From contig CM067085.1 of the NCBI GenBank assembly GCA_034008185.1, forward strand, positions 78,542,275 through 78,606,274: DNA of 64,000 bases, read 5' to 3'. Positions 1 to 13,300 of the stretch are shown piece after piece. Position 1 is the first letter of the stretch, and each line of letters starts with the position of its first letter. Position numbers and translations under genes: made by a program. Source of the stretch: Gorsachius magnificus. Taxonomy: Eukaryota; Chordata; Aves; Pelecaniformes; Ardeidae. The notes beneath the pieces are model-generated. The model had not been told where the DNA came from. It ran no database searches and saw nothing but the letters and a program-made list of their open reading frames with translations.

Positions 1-3000
1 TCTGTAGGGTAGCGTTTGAACTTGGTGTTACCACCTACACTTCAGACTTGCTTTGGATTGGTAATGACAGAGGAGCAGGTTTAATGTCTTGATAACTGAT
101 ATAGCCCTTGGGTCTGTCGGCTGCTTTTGTTGCTTTGTACTGGGAACCCTTGGCCTCAGCTACGGCCTCAGATGGGGCTGGCAGGAAAAGCTGACGCAGA
201 ATTTTTTCCTCTCTGCAGAGCTTTTCTTGGGCCCATGATCATCTTTTCTGCAAGGTCCTCGCTCCTGGCATTCTACTGCATTGGCTTTGCCGTTTACTGT
301 GTTTATAAGTCACTGGGGAAAAAACAGCCAGGCGGTCTGGGTCACGGTGCTGGCAACACGGTGCCATTCTGCTCAGTGTCACTCCAGTCTTCAGGCTTTG
401 TCTCACCTCTCCTTCATCTTGAAGTGCCCTGCTCTAAGGGCGGCTGGCGGGGACCCAGTAGGCATCTCTTGGATAGGCTTTAGGGAGTCTTCAGGAGGAA
501 AAGGGAGTAGCACAGCCGCCTTATTGAGCTGGCTTTGTTGTCCACTTTTTGTCAGGAAATTGAAGGATTAAAGGATTCTTTCAGCTGCTTTTCAGGGGTC
601 GTGTTAGGAAAGTGGAATTTCTTTTCAGTATCTGGTGCAGCAAGTAAAGATTTCCCTTGGTACTGATTGTACAGCATGTGTCATGGGCTTCAGATACCAG
701 GAGTATTAGTTATTTTCAGGCTGGATAGTAAAATAACAGTTTGATCCAGGGGTTTATCTAAAGGCCTCTAGATATTTCTTGTCAGTCAGTTCTTCATTAC
801 AATTCAGTCGCTCAAGATAATAACCTCTGTAGACTGAGTCAGTTTTAATTAATATTTGGGTGTATCTTACAGTCTTGGTACATCCTTCTCCCGTTGTTTA
901 GAGTTACAGCTGTGGGAAGTTCATAACGGGAAACAGTGAAGTCCAGCATTTCCAGAGCTTTCTCTTCCTTTTGTCAACCCAGATCCCTGATTTTGAAAGC
1001 CAATTTTTGCCAAGGGTCATCAGTAATTACCGCAAAACTTAGGGAGAAAATTGGAGGAGGCTTCAAGAGCACTAAAAAAATCTTCAGTGGGCAGTTGCAG
1101 AAAGGCCCAGAAGGTTTGAGAACATGACTCTGGTTTGCTCTGGAAAGAATGTGACCCAAAAATTATTAATCAAGGAAGCTGAAGAGCTGTTAGATTGTCA
1201 AACGGGATTCTAACTAAGCATGGAACCTGGTTATAGACCACTGCCCGCTATACCCCACTACTTTTTTGGCTTTTTGATCTCTTGAGTATCTCTTTTCTTG
1301 TCGGTACGATGAATATTGAAAGTCATGCATTTCTCAGGTGGAACATCTATAATATTACTTATATTACTTGCATAGTTCAAGATTCTGTCTTTAACGATAG
1401 CATGTTATAAAAGCAAACCAAAACATGAGATAATTCATATTTGGAGCGCTGCCTGGGATAGGTGCCCGTGAAGTGGTTCCTTCCTTTCTGCTTATCGCTT
1501 CATGAGTCACTGTTCTCTGCCCACTATGGACTGGTCTGTCTCTTCGTCAGTCCCCCAGACCATCTGCTTCAGGGAGGACTGGAACAGCAAGCACGGAGGG
1601 GATTTTTCTACCCACATCCCCGGGCCCCTGGCTGATGAAATCAGCTAGGAGGACTAACCTCCTGCCTGGCTGGTGCACCCAGCCTGGAGACTAGCTCCAC
1701 TCGGACCGAAATGGGACTCTGGGCCCTGTTACGTGTGTGTTTGTGCGCAAAGATGTTTGTGTGGGTGAGCCTAAAGATAGCTGAAAGACGATGGCTAGGA
1801 AGAGCTTCCAGCATAGCCCAGGAGGCCACTTTGTCCCGCACTTGACATACAATTCCTGTTCTTCTCTTACGTGTTTTGGAATGGTTTTGTTTGCATTAGA
1901 TTTAGGACATGTTTCACATGAGTCAGACTTAGAACATGACGCTTTTGAAAGCTTTCCCAGTACAAGCTAAGAGCCAACACTATGATTATTCCTTATAGTA
2001 TGACCTGACACCGGCACATCAGAAACCTCACAGGTGGCTTTCTCTTCGGTGATGATGATGACTCTGACTCTTTCAAACACATATTTTTAAAACCACTTCA
2101 ATTAAAGTTTTTCTTTCAATTTATGAGGTTCTCTGAAGACTTCACTTCCAGCACCTTGAGGACCGAAGGACAAATGTTTGTGTTTTCCTGAAAATCTAGT
2201 AAATATTGGTATATAGAATGACCAGATAACATCCACCTCCTTATATGGCTCTGGCAGTGTCTACTTGCTGGTATCACCTTCGTATGTTTTCATTCTAAAA
2301 TCTTATTTAAGGAAAAAGAAAAAAACAATAGCAGAAGGTCTTTCAAGAGAAGATTCACTGCTGATCTGATGTTGCAGGAGAATGTGCAGCCTGCAAAATT
2401 AATTCTAACTACGGTATTAATCCTTGACCTTACATATGAAAACTCTGCTGTTGGTCTTGCTGTTGATTAATTTAAAAGATTTCTTTAATTATATTCCTCC
2501 TCTCCCAGTTTCTGTTCTTAAAAGGAGGGACTTGTTCAGTAAACTTCTTTAGCCATGTAAAAATTTATATTGTCACTCATTCTCACTAATGTTTTAAATC
2601 ACTGAGTGACTTTCCTTTGTTGACACTGCATTTAATATTTATGAAAAGTAAGAGAAGAAAAATCCTGTCATCTTTTCAAGGTGTTTATTCTTTGCTGATT
2701 ACTGACTGCGCTGGTTTATAGTTTTCCTTCCAGAATCAAGAAGAAAACAACTGCTTAATTATATTTTACTCTTAGCCCAAATCAGATCTTCAACTGAGTT
2801 GACTGTAGAGCTGCAAGAGGTCAAGTTTAAAAATGAGTATCTATGAATCCTGCCTTGGAAGAATCTACATTTGCTGTGTAGAATTTTGCAAGTATGCAGG
2901 CTTTTCGTTCCACTGTTTCAGGAAAAGTTTACCCTGTTTCTACTGATTCTTTAATAATATTTTAATATAATACTATTCTTACCATCAGTGGTGTCTGTTC

Positions 3001-5395
3001 CTTAAAGAAAAGATAGAAATAGTTACCTATGCTGGCAGAACCCCCAGTTTATTTTGAATAATGGACTGGGCATGGCAACCTTGTCTGCACATGTAGGAAG
3101 GGACTCAGTAAACGGAGGCACAGTGTGAGTCTGCAGTTGTTTCTGCTTGCTCGGAGTTTTGTCTGAGTAGGGATTTGAAAGGCGTGCTTGATTGTAAAAA
3201 GATTCTGAGAATTTTCTGCAGAGCACTTTTCAGTTTAGCTTTGTATTAAAAGTCTTGGACTGAGCATTTGTATTATAATGTGTTTTGACTTCATCAAAAT
3301 TGAGATCCTCTTCTTGGGTGATGACCAGGTGTTACAGATAACTGAAATATATCACCGCAACCTGCCTTAAACAAGCTACACTCTTTTTTGAGCTGACTGT
3401 TCCTTCTTGGTAGTCATTTTGATTTAATATGCCACAATACAGAATTAAATGCAGGTTACCTTCCTGCCAGCTTCCCTGTGTCAACTTCACCCAAGCTATA
3501 TTTGAAATTTGGTGACCTTGCTGCATATTCAGAATTTTAGAATATTTTCCCTAGCACCAGATGTTCCAACATGCAGCGTGAATGTGGATAATGGTGGTAG
3601 TATCCAGGAGTACGATGGGACTTACTAAAATAGATGGTTGCTGAGTAACTCAGTGTGCACTGCTCTGTCTGCAGCTTGAAGAAAACCAGTGGGGCTAAAA
3701 AGCTGGAAATTAAGGTGGCAGTTGTCTTATCAGCATTCCACATGGTAAGAGTAATTCACCAAAGAGAGTCTGCAAAAATATAAGGAACTAAGAGAAAAGG
3801 ATAATCAGCAAAGGGAGAAACGCTATTTCTGAAATGGTCTAGGAAGAAGAGAGGAGAACTGTGGGTTGGAGATACACCCCAAAACCACTTTTTTCCAGAC
3901 CTTTGCTCTGTCTGCATGAGTTGAAAGCTTGCTGCTAGTTTGCCGTTCGTCACGTAAAGTATGCTGAAGATATATGCCTTGTAGTACTCTGCAGTGATGT
4001 TAAGCTGAAGCTTTGATTCATCCTCCAAGCCAAGGATGTTTCTCTAGTGTTTTGAACAAAATTACAGTCAGGTGTTGCTCTTTTCAGACAAACTCCGACC
4101 ACTACTTCCTTCACTTATTTTATTGTAACGGTAACTATGCATCCTGAACTTCTTCTTGACTGGATTATTGCAGCACTTCATAGCTGATGACCCAGTAAAT
4201 TCAGCTGAAGTTTCAGACAGTACGAAAAACCCCCAAAGGACTGCCCATTTGTTGGCCAAAAGGGACTGGTTTTTCAATGCAGATTCATCTGTTTCCCTTT
4301 GCAGTTTGAAGTGGTGGCACTTACACGCTTGGAGTCGCTAGTGAAACTATAGTCTATAGAAAACATTTGCATTCTTCAATCTAAAAATTCCAACTCCATC
4401 TAAATGTGAAGGTTTTGGGCATTTTGGTGGTTTAACTGCAGAAACATCTTCTTGCAGGAAGTAAATACTTTTTTTCCTCCAAAATCTTGTTCGTTGAAGT
4501 ACGATTTTTCAGGGGGGAACTTTCAAGTGGCCTGAATGCCAAGATTGAAGAGAATGGAAATTCAAAGGTTTGGTGCTTGTTTCTTTCATTGGCCCATCAG
4601 AGCTTGGAAAGCACTGGCTGGACCTTGTGGTCCAATGCACCCATAGGGCAGAAGAACTGCTCTGTCATCAGGCGATGCTTACGGAATTAATTCCGTAGTA
4701 TTGCGCAGGGCGAGTTGGACTGCAAGCAGGGCAGATTGGATTTCTCAGAGTTTGATGTGTAAAAATTTCTGCATTTAGACTGGTTTATGTGCTGGGGGGA
4801 TTGGTACAAAACATCCTTCATCCCCACCTGTGAAGTACAGGGTATTGGTTCAGCACTGGTTGAAACTATTACGCGTTATTTAGAAAAGTAGATGCTGGCA
4901 TTTAGTTCAATTTTTGCTCGTGTGGTGTGGTTTTTTTTTTTTTTTTGACAAGCCTTGAGTTAATCGCATGCAAATTTGTGTCTGAGGAAGAAAGGCTTTT
5001 GCTGATAGAAACAAGGCCTTGATATAGGCCCTTTCAGGGTAAAGATCTTTCTTCTATTGTGAACACTGTGCAGTGAGAAATCAGTCTCTCTACCCTCTGC
5101 ATAAATAAATACATAGACTGGGAGTAATAGGATAGGATTGTCCAATTTGCCGGTTCTTTTGGGGGGCTTTTCAGGTTCACATAAAATGTAATTTTGCTGT
5201 ATGGTCTAATTCTTTTTCTATATCTCTAGGAGAAAGGTGTGATGACTTTATCTAGTGCTCTACTTTCTTGTTTCTTTATTAAAAAAAAAAAAAGCCAAAT
5301 GTACATAGTGCGTTCAAAGAAAATGTAGAGATTCTATTCACTGATTAGTTGGGAGATACCCATCAGCCTTAACTTTCTTCCTTCCTAATTTTCAG
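1..5395 (+). other. PLPPR5: Intron of PLPPR5 upstream of the first visible exon
   Basis: This stretch precedes the first recognisable PLPPR5 exon and ends in a good splice acceptor: a pyrimidine-rich tract (cttccttcctaattttcag) just before position 5396. I found no CR1 copy and no convincing exon in it. The preceding exon, which in the family carries the third extracellular loop and the C1/C2 remnants, must lie upstream of the window. Open frames here are short and have no family resemblance. There is a T-tract near 4930 and an A-tract near 5280. Intron status is inferred from the acceptor and from the protein continuing at an internal residue of the family. Confidence 0.7.
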
Positions 5396-5572
5396 ATGTA
5401 TATCACCAACACAGTAAAAGCCAGAGGAACGAGGCTTGCAAAACCTGTTCTGTGTTTGGGCTTAATGTGCTTGGCTTTTCTTACTGGAATCAACAGAGTA
5501 GCAGAGTATCGAAATCATTGGTCAGACGTAATAGCAGGATTTGTAATCGGAATATCTATAGCAGTATTTTTG
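5396..5572 (+). CDS. PLPPR5: PLPPR5 exon with the PAP2 C3-motif remnant (59 codons)
   Basis: This exon encodes 59 residues of a phospholipid phosphatase-related protein, a six-pass plasma-membrane family of the PAP2 superfamily linked to neurite and filopodium growth. It begins MYITNTVKARG and ends SIAVFL. It has an acceptor ttttcag before 5396 and a consensus donor gtaagt at 5573; both ends are in phase 0, so the ATG at its start is an internal codon and not an initiator. Residues about 16-31 and 44-59 are hydrophobic membrane segments. The C3 motif region reads NRVAEYRNHWSDV. In active lipid phosphate phosphatases this is SRx5Hx3D, so here the Ser and the catalytic His are both Asn while Arg and Asp remain. 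That agrees with the family being catalytically inactive. Assignment to PLPPR5 rather than PLPPR1 rests mostly on the next exon. Confidence 0.93.
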
Positions 5573-7194
5573 GTAAGTGTATATCTGTGTCACTCGTGTT
5601 TGAAAAACTCAGGGTATCATTTCATATCTCTTAAAATATTGGTAGCCTTGACCTTTCCAACAACTAAATGACAAAAGAGGTGTTTCTAATTTTTTGTTTT
5701 TAATGAATTACCAGTTTGCTTAGTTACATTTACATACACTCAGAAACGTGAAGTCAAGAAAAGACTGATCTAATGGTCTTTTTTGACTTCCTTATAAACC
5801 AGATGGTAGCATTTCAACCAATAATTTTTGCATCAAGCCCCACTTTAAGCAAGTCTATATTCTTCAGAGAAACATCTAATTATGATTTCATGTATAAAGT
5901 ATTAAATTCTGTAGAGTGATGCCTACACCGATCAGAGAATAAGTAGCATTTCTTTTCCGGCTTTAAAGTAACCCTACTGAATTTCTTTTAGGCTAATTGA
6001 CGTTTACATTGAAATTTTATGTTATTCTATATCAAAAAATCCTTGTTTCGCCTTTTCCACTTCTGGAACTGCGTTCCAAAACCAGACCATTAGTCACAGT
6101 TCGCAATGACTAGTGTCTGTGTCAGAAAGCTGCCGCTGATCTATTAATCACCTTCGCTGATACCTTCAGTGCAAGACCATGGCGTAGAATAGTCACCGCT
6201 GTTTGCTGCCTGCAACTTTGTCTGCCTGGCACCTTGTGATAGTACTAATATACCTTTGAATTTTTTTCCGCATGGAAACACTTTTGAGCTTGATTCTTGG
6301 ATCTCAAGGTCTTGACATCAAGACTTTGGATCTGAAGACTTGGCTTGGCTTGAGAACTCTCACAGGGATGGCTGAGAAATGTGGGGGCAGCTTCAGGTCT
6401 CCTTTAAAATATATCTGCTCACACTTCCAAATGGTCTCTTCCATACAAGGAGCCCGGGAGTTATATTTGGTTGTTCATTTTTAGGAAGTTTTTCCATTCT
6501 GTTTGTGCCCCTAAGGTTATAAAAGAGAACAGAATAGAAAAGAAATCTGTCCCAGCATTTTTTCTTATGTTTTGTCATGTATATTGCATAATGTCCTTTG
6601 AGTAGCGTGACATCAAATTCAGTTGTATTTTGAAGAAAACACGATGGACAAACATTGCTGCTCGCCTGAGTGTCGGAATTAGTAGAAACACCACCAAACT
6701 GGTATATAGCACCTTCCTAAAGCCCTTCACAGCTGCCCTGAGCAGGTTTAGTGTTTGGTTCAAACTTGCCGCCTTATTCTCCCTTGCTCACGCTCCATTT
6801 GAGAAAGTCTTTGCTGGTCAAAGCTTAGATGGTACTGGCCCTTCATAGGAATTTAAGGTTATTGCCATATTCTGCTGCATGTGCTCTGGACATCTATTCC
6901 TGACATTGCTGATAATTAGTATTCTATTATTCACCTTCAGTAATGGGTTTGCTTTTAGATAAGAGGGTTTTTTGGTTCTCGGATGATGCATGTAACAATA
7001 AATTGGTTGGAAATCTTTGGTCTTGAAATATTAATTGAGCATTTTCTGTAAAACATGAACTTCACATTTCTGTGTTTCTACTGTAAGCTGTGACTAAAGC
7101 TGGTGTCAATTCTGCCTAATTATGGATGTCAGGATCAAAGCTCAAAAAATGAGTTGTTCCTTAGCTATTCTGTTTATCTTCTAATCCCTTCTAG
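5573..7194 (+). other. PLPPR5: PLPPR5 intron between C3-motif exon and tail exon
   Basis: A 1.6-kb intron bounded by gtaagt and an acceptor ending ctaatcccttctag. It contains no CR1 and no other exon that I can support. Both flanking exons are in phase 0, so the sixth transmembrane segment is split exactly between SIAVFL and VVCVVNNF. Confidence 0.85.
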
Positions 7195-7314
7195 GTTGTT
7201 TGTGTGGTAAATAACTTCAGAGGACGTCAGCCAGAACACGAACATTCTCATATGGATAATCTGGCGCAGATGCCCATGATCAGCATACCCCGAGTAGAAA
7301 GCCCTTTAGAAAAG
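7195..7314 (+). CDS. PLPPR5: PLPPR5 exon encoding end of last transmembrane helix and cytoplasmic tail (40 codons)
   Basis: Forty codons, starting VVCVVNNFRGRQ and ending IPRVESPLEK. The first eight residues complete the last membrane helix begun in the preceding exon. The rest is the hydrophilic cytoplasmic tail, with a His/Glu-rich patch (PEHEHSHMDN) followed by LAQMPMISIPRVESPLEK. From memory this tail matches vertebrate PLPPR5 closely and differs from PLPPR1, whose corresponding segment ends in an FPRIESPLE-type sequence; that decides the paralogue. The donor is gtaatg at 7315. Read-through past the donor would add twelve codons before a TAA, with no second GT donor in between, so the splice position is well constrained. 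Phase 0 at both ends. Confidence 0.93.
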
Positions 7315-10300
7315 GTAATGTCTGATTTATTTATTTTTTTTTTAAAAAAATAATTAAACTGTAGCTTTCCTGGAAGGATGATCCCAAACTGTCTTGACTA
7401 GAGTGCCAAGGTAACCAGATTTAAAGTAGGGAGACATGGCAGTGAGGGAGAAAGAAGGGAAGAATTCATTCAGAGGCACTCCTTGGGAGACTTCCCGTGT
7501 TGTCTCCAAGAACGATCGCTGCGTATCAGTCCAGTTTACTGCTGTAGCCACTGCTAAGTCCATGGGGTCAGGCTGAGTAGACCGGAGGCCCTCTTTCCTC
7601 CCGTTCCTCAAGTGAGTTTGCTTTGGCTGAGAGTCCACAGAACTTGAAGTGCTTAGGAGAAAAAAAAATATCTAGCCCCTGAGCCCAAGGGGTTCTACGA
7701 TTCAGCTATGAGTGGCGTTTGTACTGTTTCTTCAGGGTATGGCCTCAGGCTAGTGCAGAGCATGGGATGTGGTCCCTCTGGGTCAGCTGTGGGGCTTTTA
7801 TCACCAGGCACGTGCCAGCCCCAGCACAGGGCACCCACTTGGAAACGCGGGGGATCGACATCTGCGCTGGCAGGGCAAACAACTCAGTGAACACGATAAT
7901 AATAGAGACTGACACGAGTCGTGCCGTAACTGCACAAAAGCCACGATCTCTTGCCAAAGCAAATGGGATTTTGGACTAGGATGTGCTAGTGCTAATCTCC
8001 TGGGTATGCCAAGAGTTTTCGCATGAGTAAGTATCGCAATGTGTTTAAAATTTCTTTTAGTTTCCTGTAATAAAAATCTACTTTTTGAAGATCATGATGT
8101 ACTGTGTAAGTGTTAGGTAAGATTGTGTCTGAACAATTTTAAGAGCAAACAAGCAGTGAAATAGATAGCGTAACCAAATAAAGAAAACAAGTTAGGCATT
8201 TTTACCAGGGGGGAAGTTTGAACTACCAATGCCAAGTTTCAAAGCAATTCTACGTTTTCTAATGACTTTTATTGTCATTATTTATTAAAATCTCTTGTGT
8301 TATGCCCATGTTTGAAGATAGTAAACAATTCTACACTGGGCACCAAAAGTATGTTTCTATGGCATCCTTTTAAATCCAAATTACTCCTGATATTTTTTCA
8401 TGTTAGATGTAAGAAGAAAGGTTTATAACCACTTCTCAGTCTGTCTCAATCACTTGTAAGAGGTGGAAGTTGTCCTTTAGTAAGAATTTCTGCTAGCCCT
8501 AGGTTTGTTATTCCTTTCCTTGAAGGGAAAGAAGATTTCTTTTCAGAATGATCAAATGTGCCTTTTTGAACCAGATGTGTCTAACCTACTGCTGCTGATC
8601 TCTCGTCATAAGGAGGTCAGAGTCTCATTTGCTTGAACAAGCATTTAGATGATGAATGTGTATCTTCAAAATAATCCGTTCAGTAAACTTCCTGTAAAAT
8701 GTCAAAACAAAACAAGATGTGAGTTGGCCTAGGACATAGCTCATTAATAAGAGCATGTTCTATTTACATGCTAAGCTCTCCTGACATAGAAGCCATTTCT
8801 GCAGCTCAAAAGCTGTCATAGGTAATTAAATGTACATTCTCCAGCTGTTGAAATTTTTAAATTTTTTTCTGGGGATAAAGGCCTTGTGTTAACTTAGTGT
8901 TCCTACCCAATTTGACACCCTCTCCCTCATGATGAGCAACGTTCTTTCCTGAGTCTTGGCCTAGGCAAGATTGAGACGTTGTGGGGAAGCCTACGGGAGA
9001 GTGTGGAAGGGTGGTGGCAGGAATAATGTTCGCTCTGCTTGAGGACGACCTCTACCATTTGTGAACCACCCAGGACTCTATTACACGAAGGAGCTTCTTT
9101 CCTTCTGAACCCCTATTCCTGTGGCGGCAGAGGGTAACTGCTTGCTGTTGTGGAACTTCTCTCTAGATAATTCAACGGGGGACTGTCTGCAGGGTGTTGC
9201 ACTTGGTGAGGTCTCAGTGTATGGGTTCATCTTTGTCGATGTTGCAAAGCCTTTCTCCTTTCCAGACAGAGAGGATGAGAGGGGAGGATGATAATGTGGA
9301 GACTTTGCTTTCTTTTAATCTTTAGTCTGAGTTTTAGAAAGAAGCCAGACCCCATTAAATAAAAGGCACTAAGAATAATACTTCTGTGGAACAAAGGTTT
9401 GAATTGAGCCATCTCAATTAAGTACCATCGCTACAAGAATTATTAGCTTAGTCTTTGCTTTTTAACCGCCTTCTTATTTTACATCCTTTGCTCTCTGGAG
9501 AAAGTGTGTTGCTAAATAATTCGTGTGCTACTTGCCTTTGCCTGCTTTAGCCACGTGCAAGTTACTTTTCACTACATTTCAGTTAGGGCCGTTCCAGTTC
9601 CATGTTCTGAATGCGCATACATTTACATTTGGCTTATTTTAGATCTTTTTTTCCTCATCCTCAGTCTGCAAGCTCCCATGCCAGTATTAAAGACAGCTTA
9701 CTTGTCAGAAATTAGCTACTAAGAGTAGCACAAATCCTGACTGACTGAAGTTAGCATGGGCTAAGGCAGTGCTAGCACGAAGCGATGCAACTCTGTTAGT
9801 GGTATTTAAAAATAACAGCTATATGGGTATCTGCGAGCAAGCAGTTCAAAGATGCTGCCTTAAAGAATGACTTCATGAGAAATGCCTGCCAGATGGGACC
9901 TCACTCATTGCAATTTTGTTATAAATTCACCCATAAATGAATGAGCACATGGTGCGTCACACAGACCTGGAAGCACCTTATTTTTGTGTTTCCAGATCTC
10001 CTCCTTGCTATTCCAGTGCTTTCTCCTGCTGGAGAACGAATGCTCTTGGCATGCTCTCCGTGCTGCCGCTGTCTGGGTTCTGGTGGAGGTCAAGAGCTAC
10101 ACTTGAAGTGCACTTAAACAGGAATATGTGTGCTCGTAATACTCAAATTGAGCTGCTGCTGGTTAACGACAAGGGTTTGCCTGACATTTCTGTTTAATTG
10201 TGGTGCATACAGATGATTAAGCTGTTCTGCACGGGTACCCACTTCTCATGCACTCAAATAAGCGGTAGTCGCAGAGCGTCTCCTTGAAGAAACCTTGCCA

Positions 10301-13300
10301 GGGCTGGCTCAGCACTGCAGACTTATTGCTTTCACCTTAACTACATTCATCCGCAGAATTAATGAAAAGAATGAAAGCCAAGAAACCTCATCCATCGCTC
10401 ACCCATCTGCTCCTTTTTCTCTCCTGTCTCTGACCTTCTTCATCTCTTACAAGACCATTCGTGTTTCAGCCTGCCGGCACTCTCCTGCAGAGAGGAGGCT
10501 CCCTTCCTACCGCAGTCAAGCTTAGAGACGCCTGTTCTTTTGCAAGAGTTACTGGGAAAGAGGGATATTCTGGGTGGTACCTGGAAGAGTTTAAAGTTCA
10601 GCATCATCCAGTGCAGTCACAAACCGTTTTTTCTGGTTTCTGTTTCAGGGAGACTAACATTATTTCATGCTAAAGTCACCTGAAAATTGGCCAGGGCTTC
10701 CGAAGGGCTCCTACACGTCTTGTAGTAGCTGCTGACTCTCCTAGCCTTTTCTTTTCTTTTTTTTTTTTTTTTTATTTTTAAGTATTCTGGCATTGAAAAA
10801 ATCAAATACAAAGGAAACACGGAGCATTTTAGGACTAATTGAGGCAGTAGACAGAAGACTGATAGAAGGAAGTGTTGGGTTAGGAGGGGCACTATGGCTC
10901 ATCTCCGGTGGCAGGAGGTGATTACTGTCTGATCATCAGTGCTTTCTGTAGCCGTTCAATGTTTCTTATTTGCGCAGTGGGTTCTTTGCAGCGCTCTCTT
11001 TGACAGCGAAGCTGCGTTCATCCCCAATGTCTCTGCTTGGAATTGCTTCATAGCGCTGCTTCTGTCAGCAGCACCCAAACCATCTTCCCAGGCCCAGTCA
11101 CCATTCCTTGTTACGATGAGGCTTCCAGCCCTAGGACCAGTGCACCAGCATGACTCTGAACTAGAAACAGAGTTTTGTCGCTGTCTTGCGCTCTCCAACA
11201 CAGCCATTTAGAAGTTCTAATGGTGATAAGTATTTGGAATGCCTCTCGTGATATGGGACATTCTTGTTGGTGGCATACCTCGTGATTGTCAGGGTAAATT
11301 TTCTCAAAAATCTTGTTGGGTTTGACACTATAGTTCTTGTTCAGCTGTGTATGTGCCAAAGGTAGTGATGGCGATAAACCATTTTAACGATAGTATGGAT
11401 AGATATTGCAATGGATTCTGATAGTATTTTAAGACTGGGGAAGCTTTCCTCTTCTGTTTTTAAGGTATAATGTTTCTTCTATTTACCTCATCTTGATTAT
11501 TCATGAGACATCAAACTTAGCTTCTTCACAGTGTCAGAAAACAGTCTTTTTAATTTTAATTCGCAGCATAATTGCTTTTTCCTTGGTCCTTAAGCATTTT
11601 GGTACTAAGTCTTTCACTGTTATGTGCACTTGTGTACACACAGCGTGGCTGAGGGGCCCAGCCCAGGGACCAGGCTAAAAGCAAACTGCCAAGATGTTTT
11701 AGCTCATCATACTATGGGCAACCAGGGGAGAGGGGTTGTGTCTCTTCCTGCTGCTTCAAAATATATCGGTTGAGAAGTATCCAAATACTGTTGTGCTTGA
11801 TGTCCAAAAGTGTGAGTAAGCAGATGCTTAGACAGTGGTTTAGCACACGTGTGTCTCTCCAGGACAGCGTGTGTGTGTATCTCCAGTCCATGTGCTTACG
11901 TTGGCTTACAGGCAGGTTTTCAGGTTTCTAGACAGCACAGTATATTAAAGGAGATATAATACAACATGGTTTCATGCACAGAAACACGTGTCCTGGAGAG
12001 GCAGCTCATAAAAGACCATAAGCAATTTTATTTCAATGTCAAGCCTTTGAATTTGCATTCAAGTTCTGCTCTTCTGCTTCAATCTGCTTCTGGGGGATTG
12101 TACAAGAACTCTTTCTGTTTGAATGCAAACTGTGATTGCCACATGTAATGTTCAAATAAAATAATACTTAACAAAGGAAATGGAACAACATATTCAGTGT
12201 GACCTCCTCAAATATACGTGTTGTAGGTGTTACAGAATCAAGGTATCGGTAACAATGGAGAAGATCCTTTGCAATGGAACTCCCTCAAAGCACGCATCGT
12301 TAGGTTCTTCTCCTGGATATCAGGAACGGACGGTTTTGAACATCTGGATACAAGGCAATAAACGTATGTGCGCAAGAGCGCACATGCACGCTTGTGGGGG
12401 TGTGTGTGTGTGGCATCCAGGCAGAGCCAGCAGCAGCGTGGCCACAGCCTTCTGTGCAGGTCTGCAATGCTTTAAATGGGGGATTGAACTCGTAATTTTC
12501 TCTAAATCACAGAACCATAGAATTGTTTAGGTTGGAAAAGCCCTTTAAGCTCCCCCAGCCCAACCGTTCCCCTACCCCTGCCATCCCACCACTAAACCCT
12601 GGCCCTCAGCACCTCGGCTGCCCAGCTTTTAAATCCCCCCAGGGCTGGGGACTCGACCCCTTCCCTGGGCAGCCCCTTCCAGTGCCTGACAGCCCTTGGG
12701 GGAAGGAATTGTTCCCCATGGGCAACCTCACCCTGCCCTGGCACAACTTGAGGCCGGTGCCCCTCGTCCCATCGCCTGTTACCAGGGAGAAGAGGCTGAC
12801 CCCCACCTCATTACAACCTCCTTTCAGGAGGTTAAAAATGTGATTCATCCAGTAAAAGCATACAAATATACTTTGCTGACCTAGAGAACTGTATGATAAC
12901 ATTATTATTATTATTTATATAAATTATCATTTGCCTGAACTACTGCAGTAGTATTTTTCTATTTCCTTTAACAAACTCCACTGTGTGAAGGACTACAAAC
13001 AATTTTTCAAATTCCTCTTTTCAGAAATGGAAAAATCTTTTTTTTAGGACGATGCCTATTTTGGTATATTTCTAACTGTATTTGTGAGAGCAGGACAAAA
13101 AAAAAAAATCAGGTAAAAAATATTTATTTATATAATGAAAACTGCAAACCACAAGAAAGTTGTCACAGATTTTTTTTTTTTTCAATGCTTTGACACTATG
13201 GAATCTCTTAGAAACAGAAATTAATTAAAATTTTAACAGCAGATATACAGGTATGGATCATTTTCCCCCCCAGAAACCTGCACTCAAGGCTTAGCCCTTG

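Noticed and set aside
127..200. CTGNP-like residues as PLPPR5 upstream exon
   Set aside because: Only five residues match the family; the continuation does not, and splice sites are missing.
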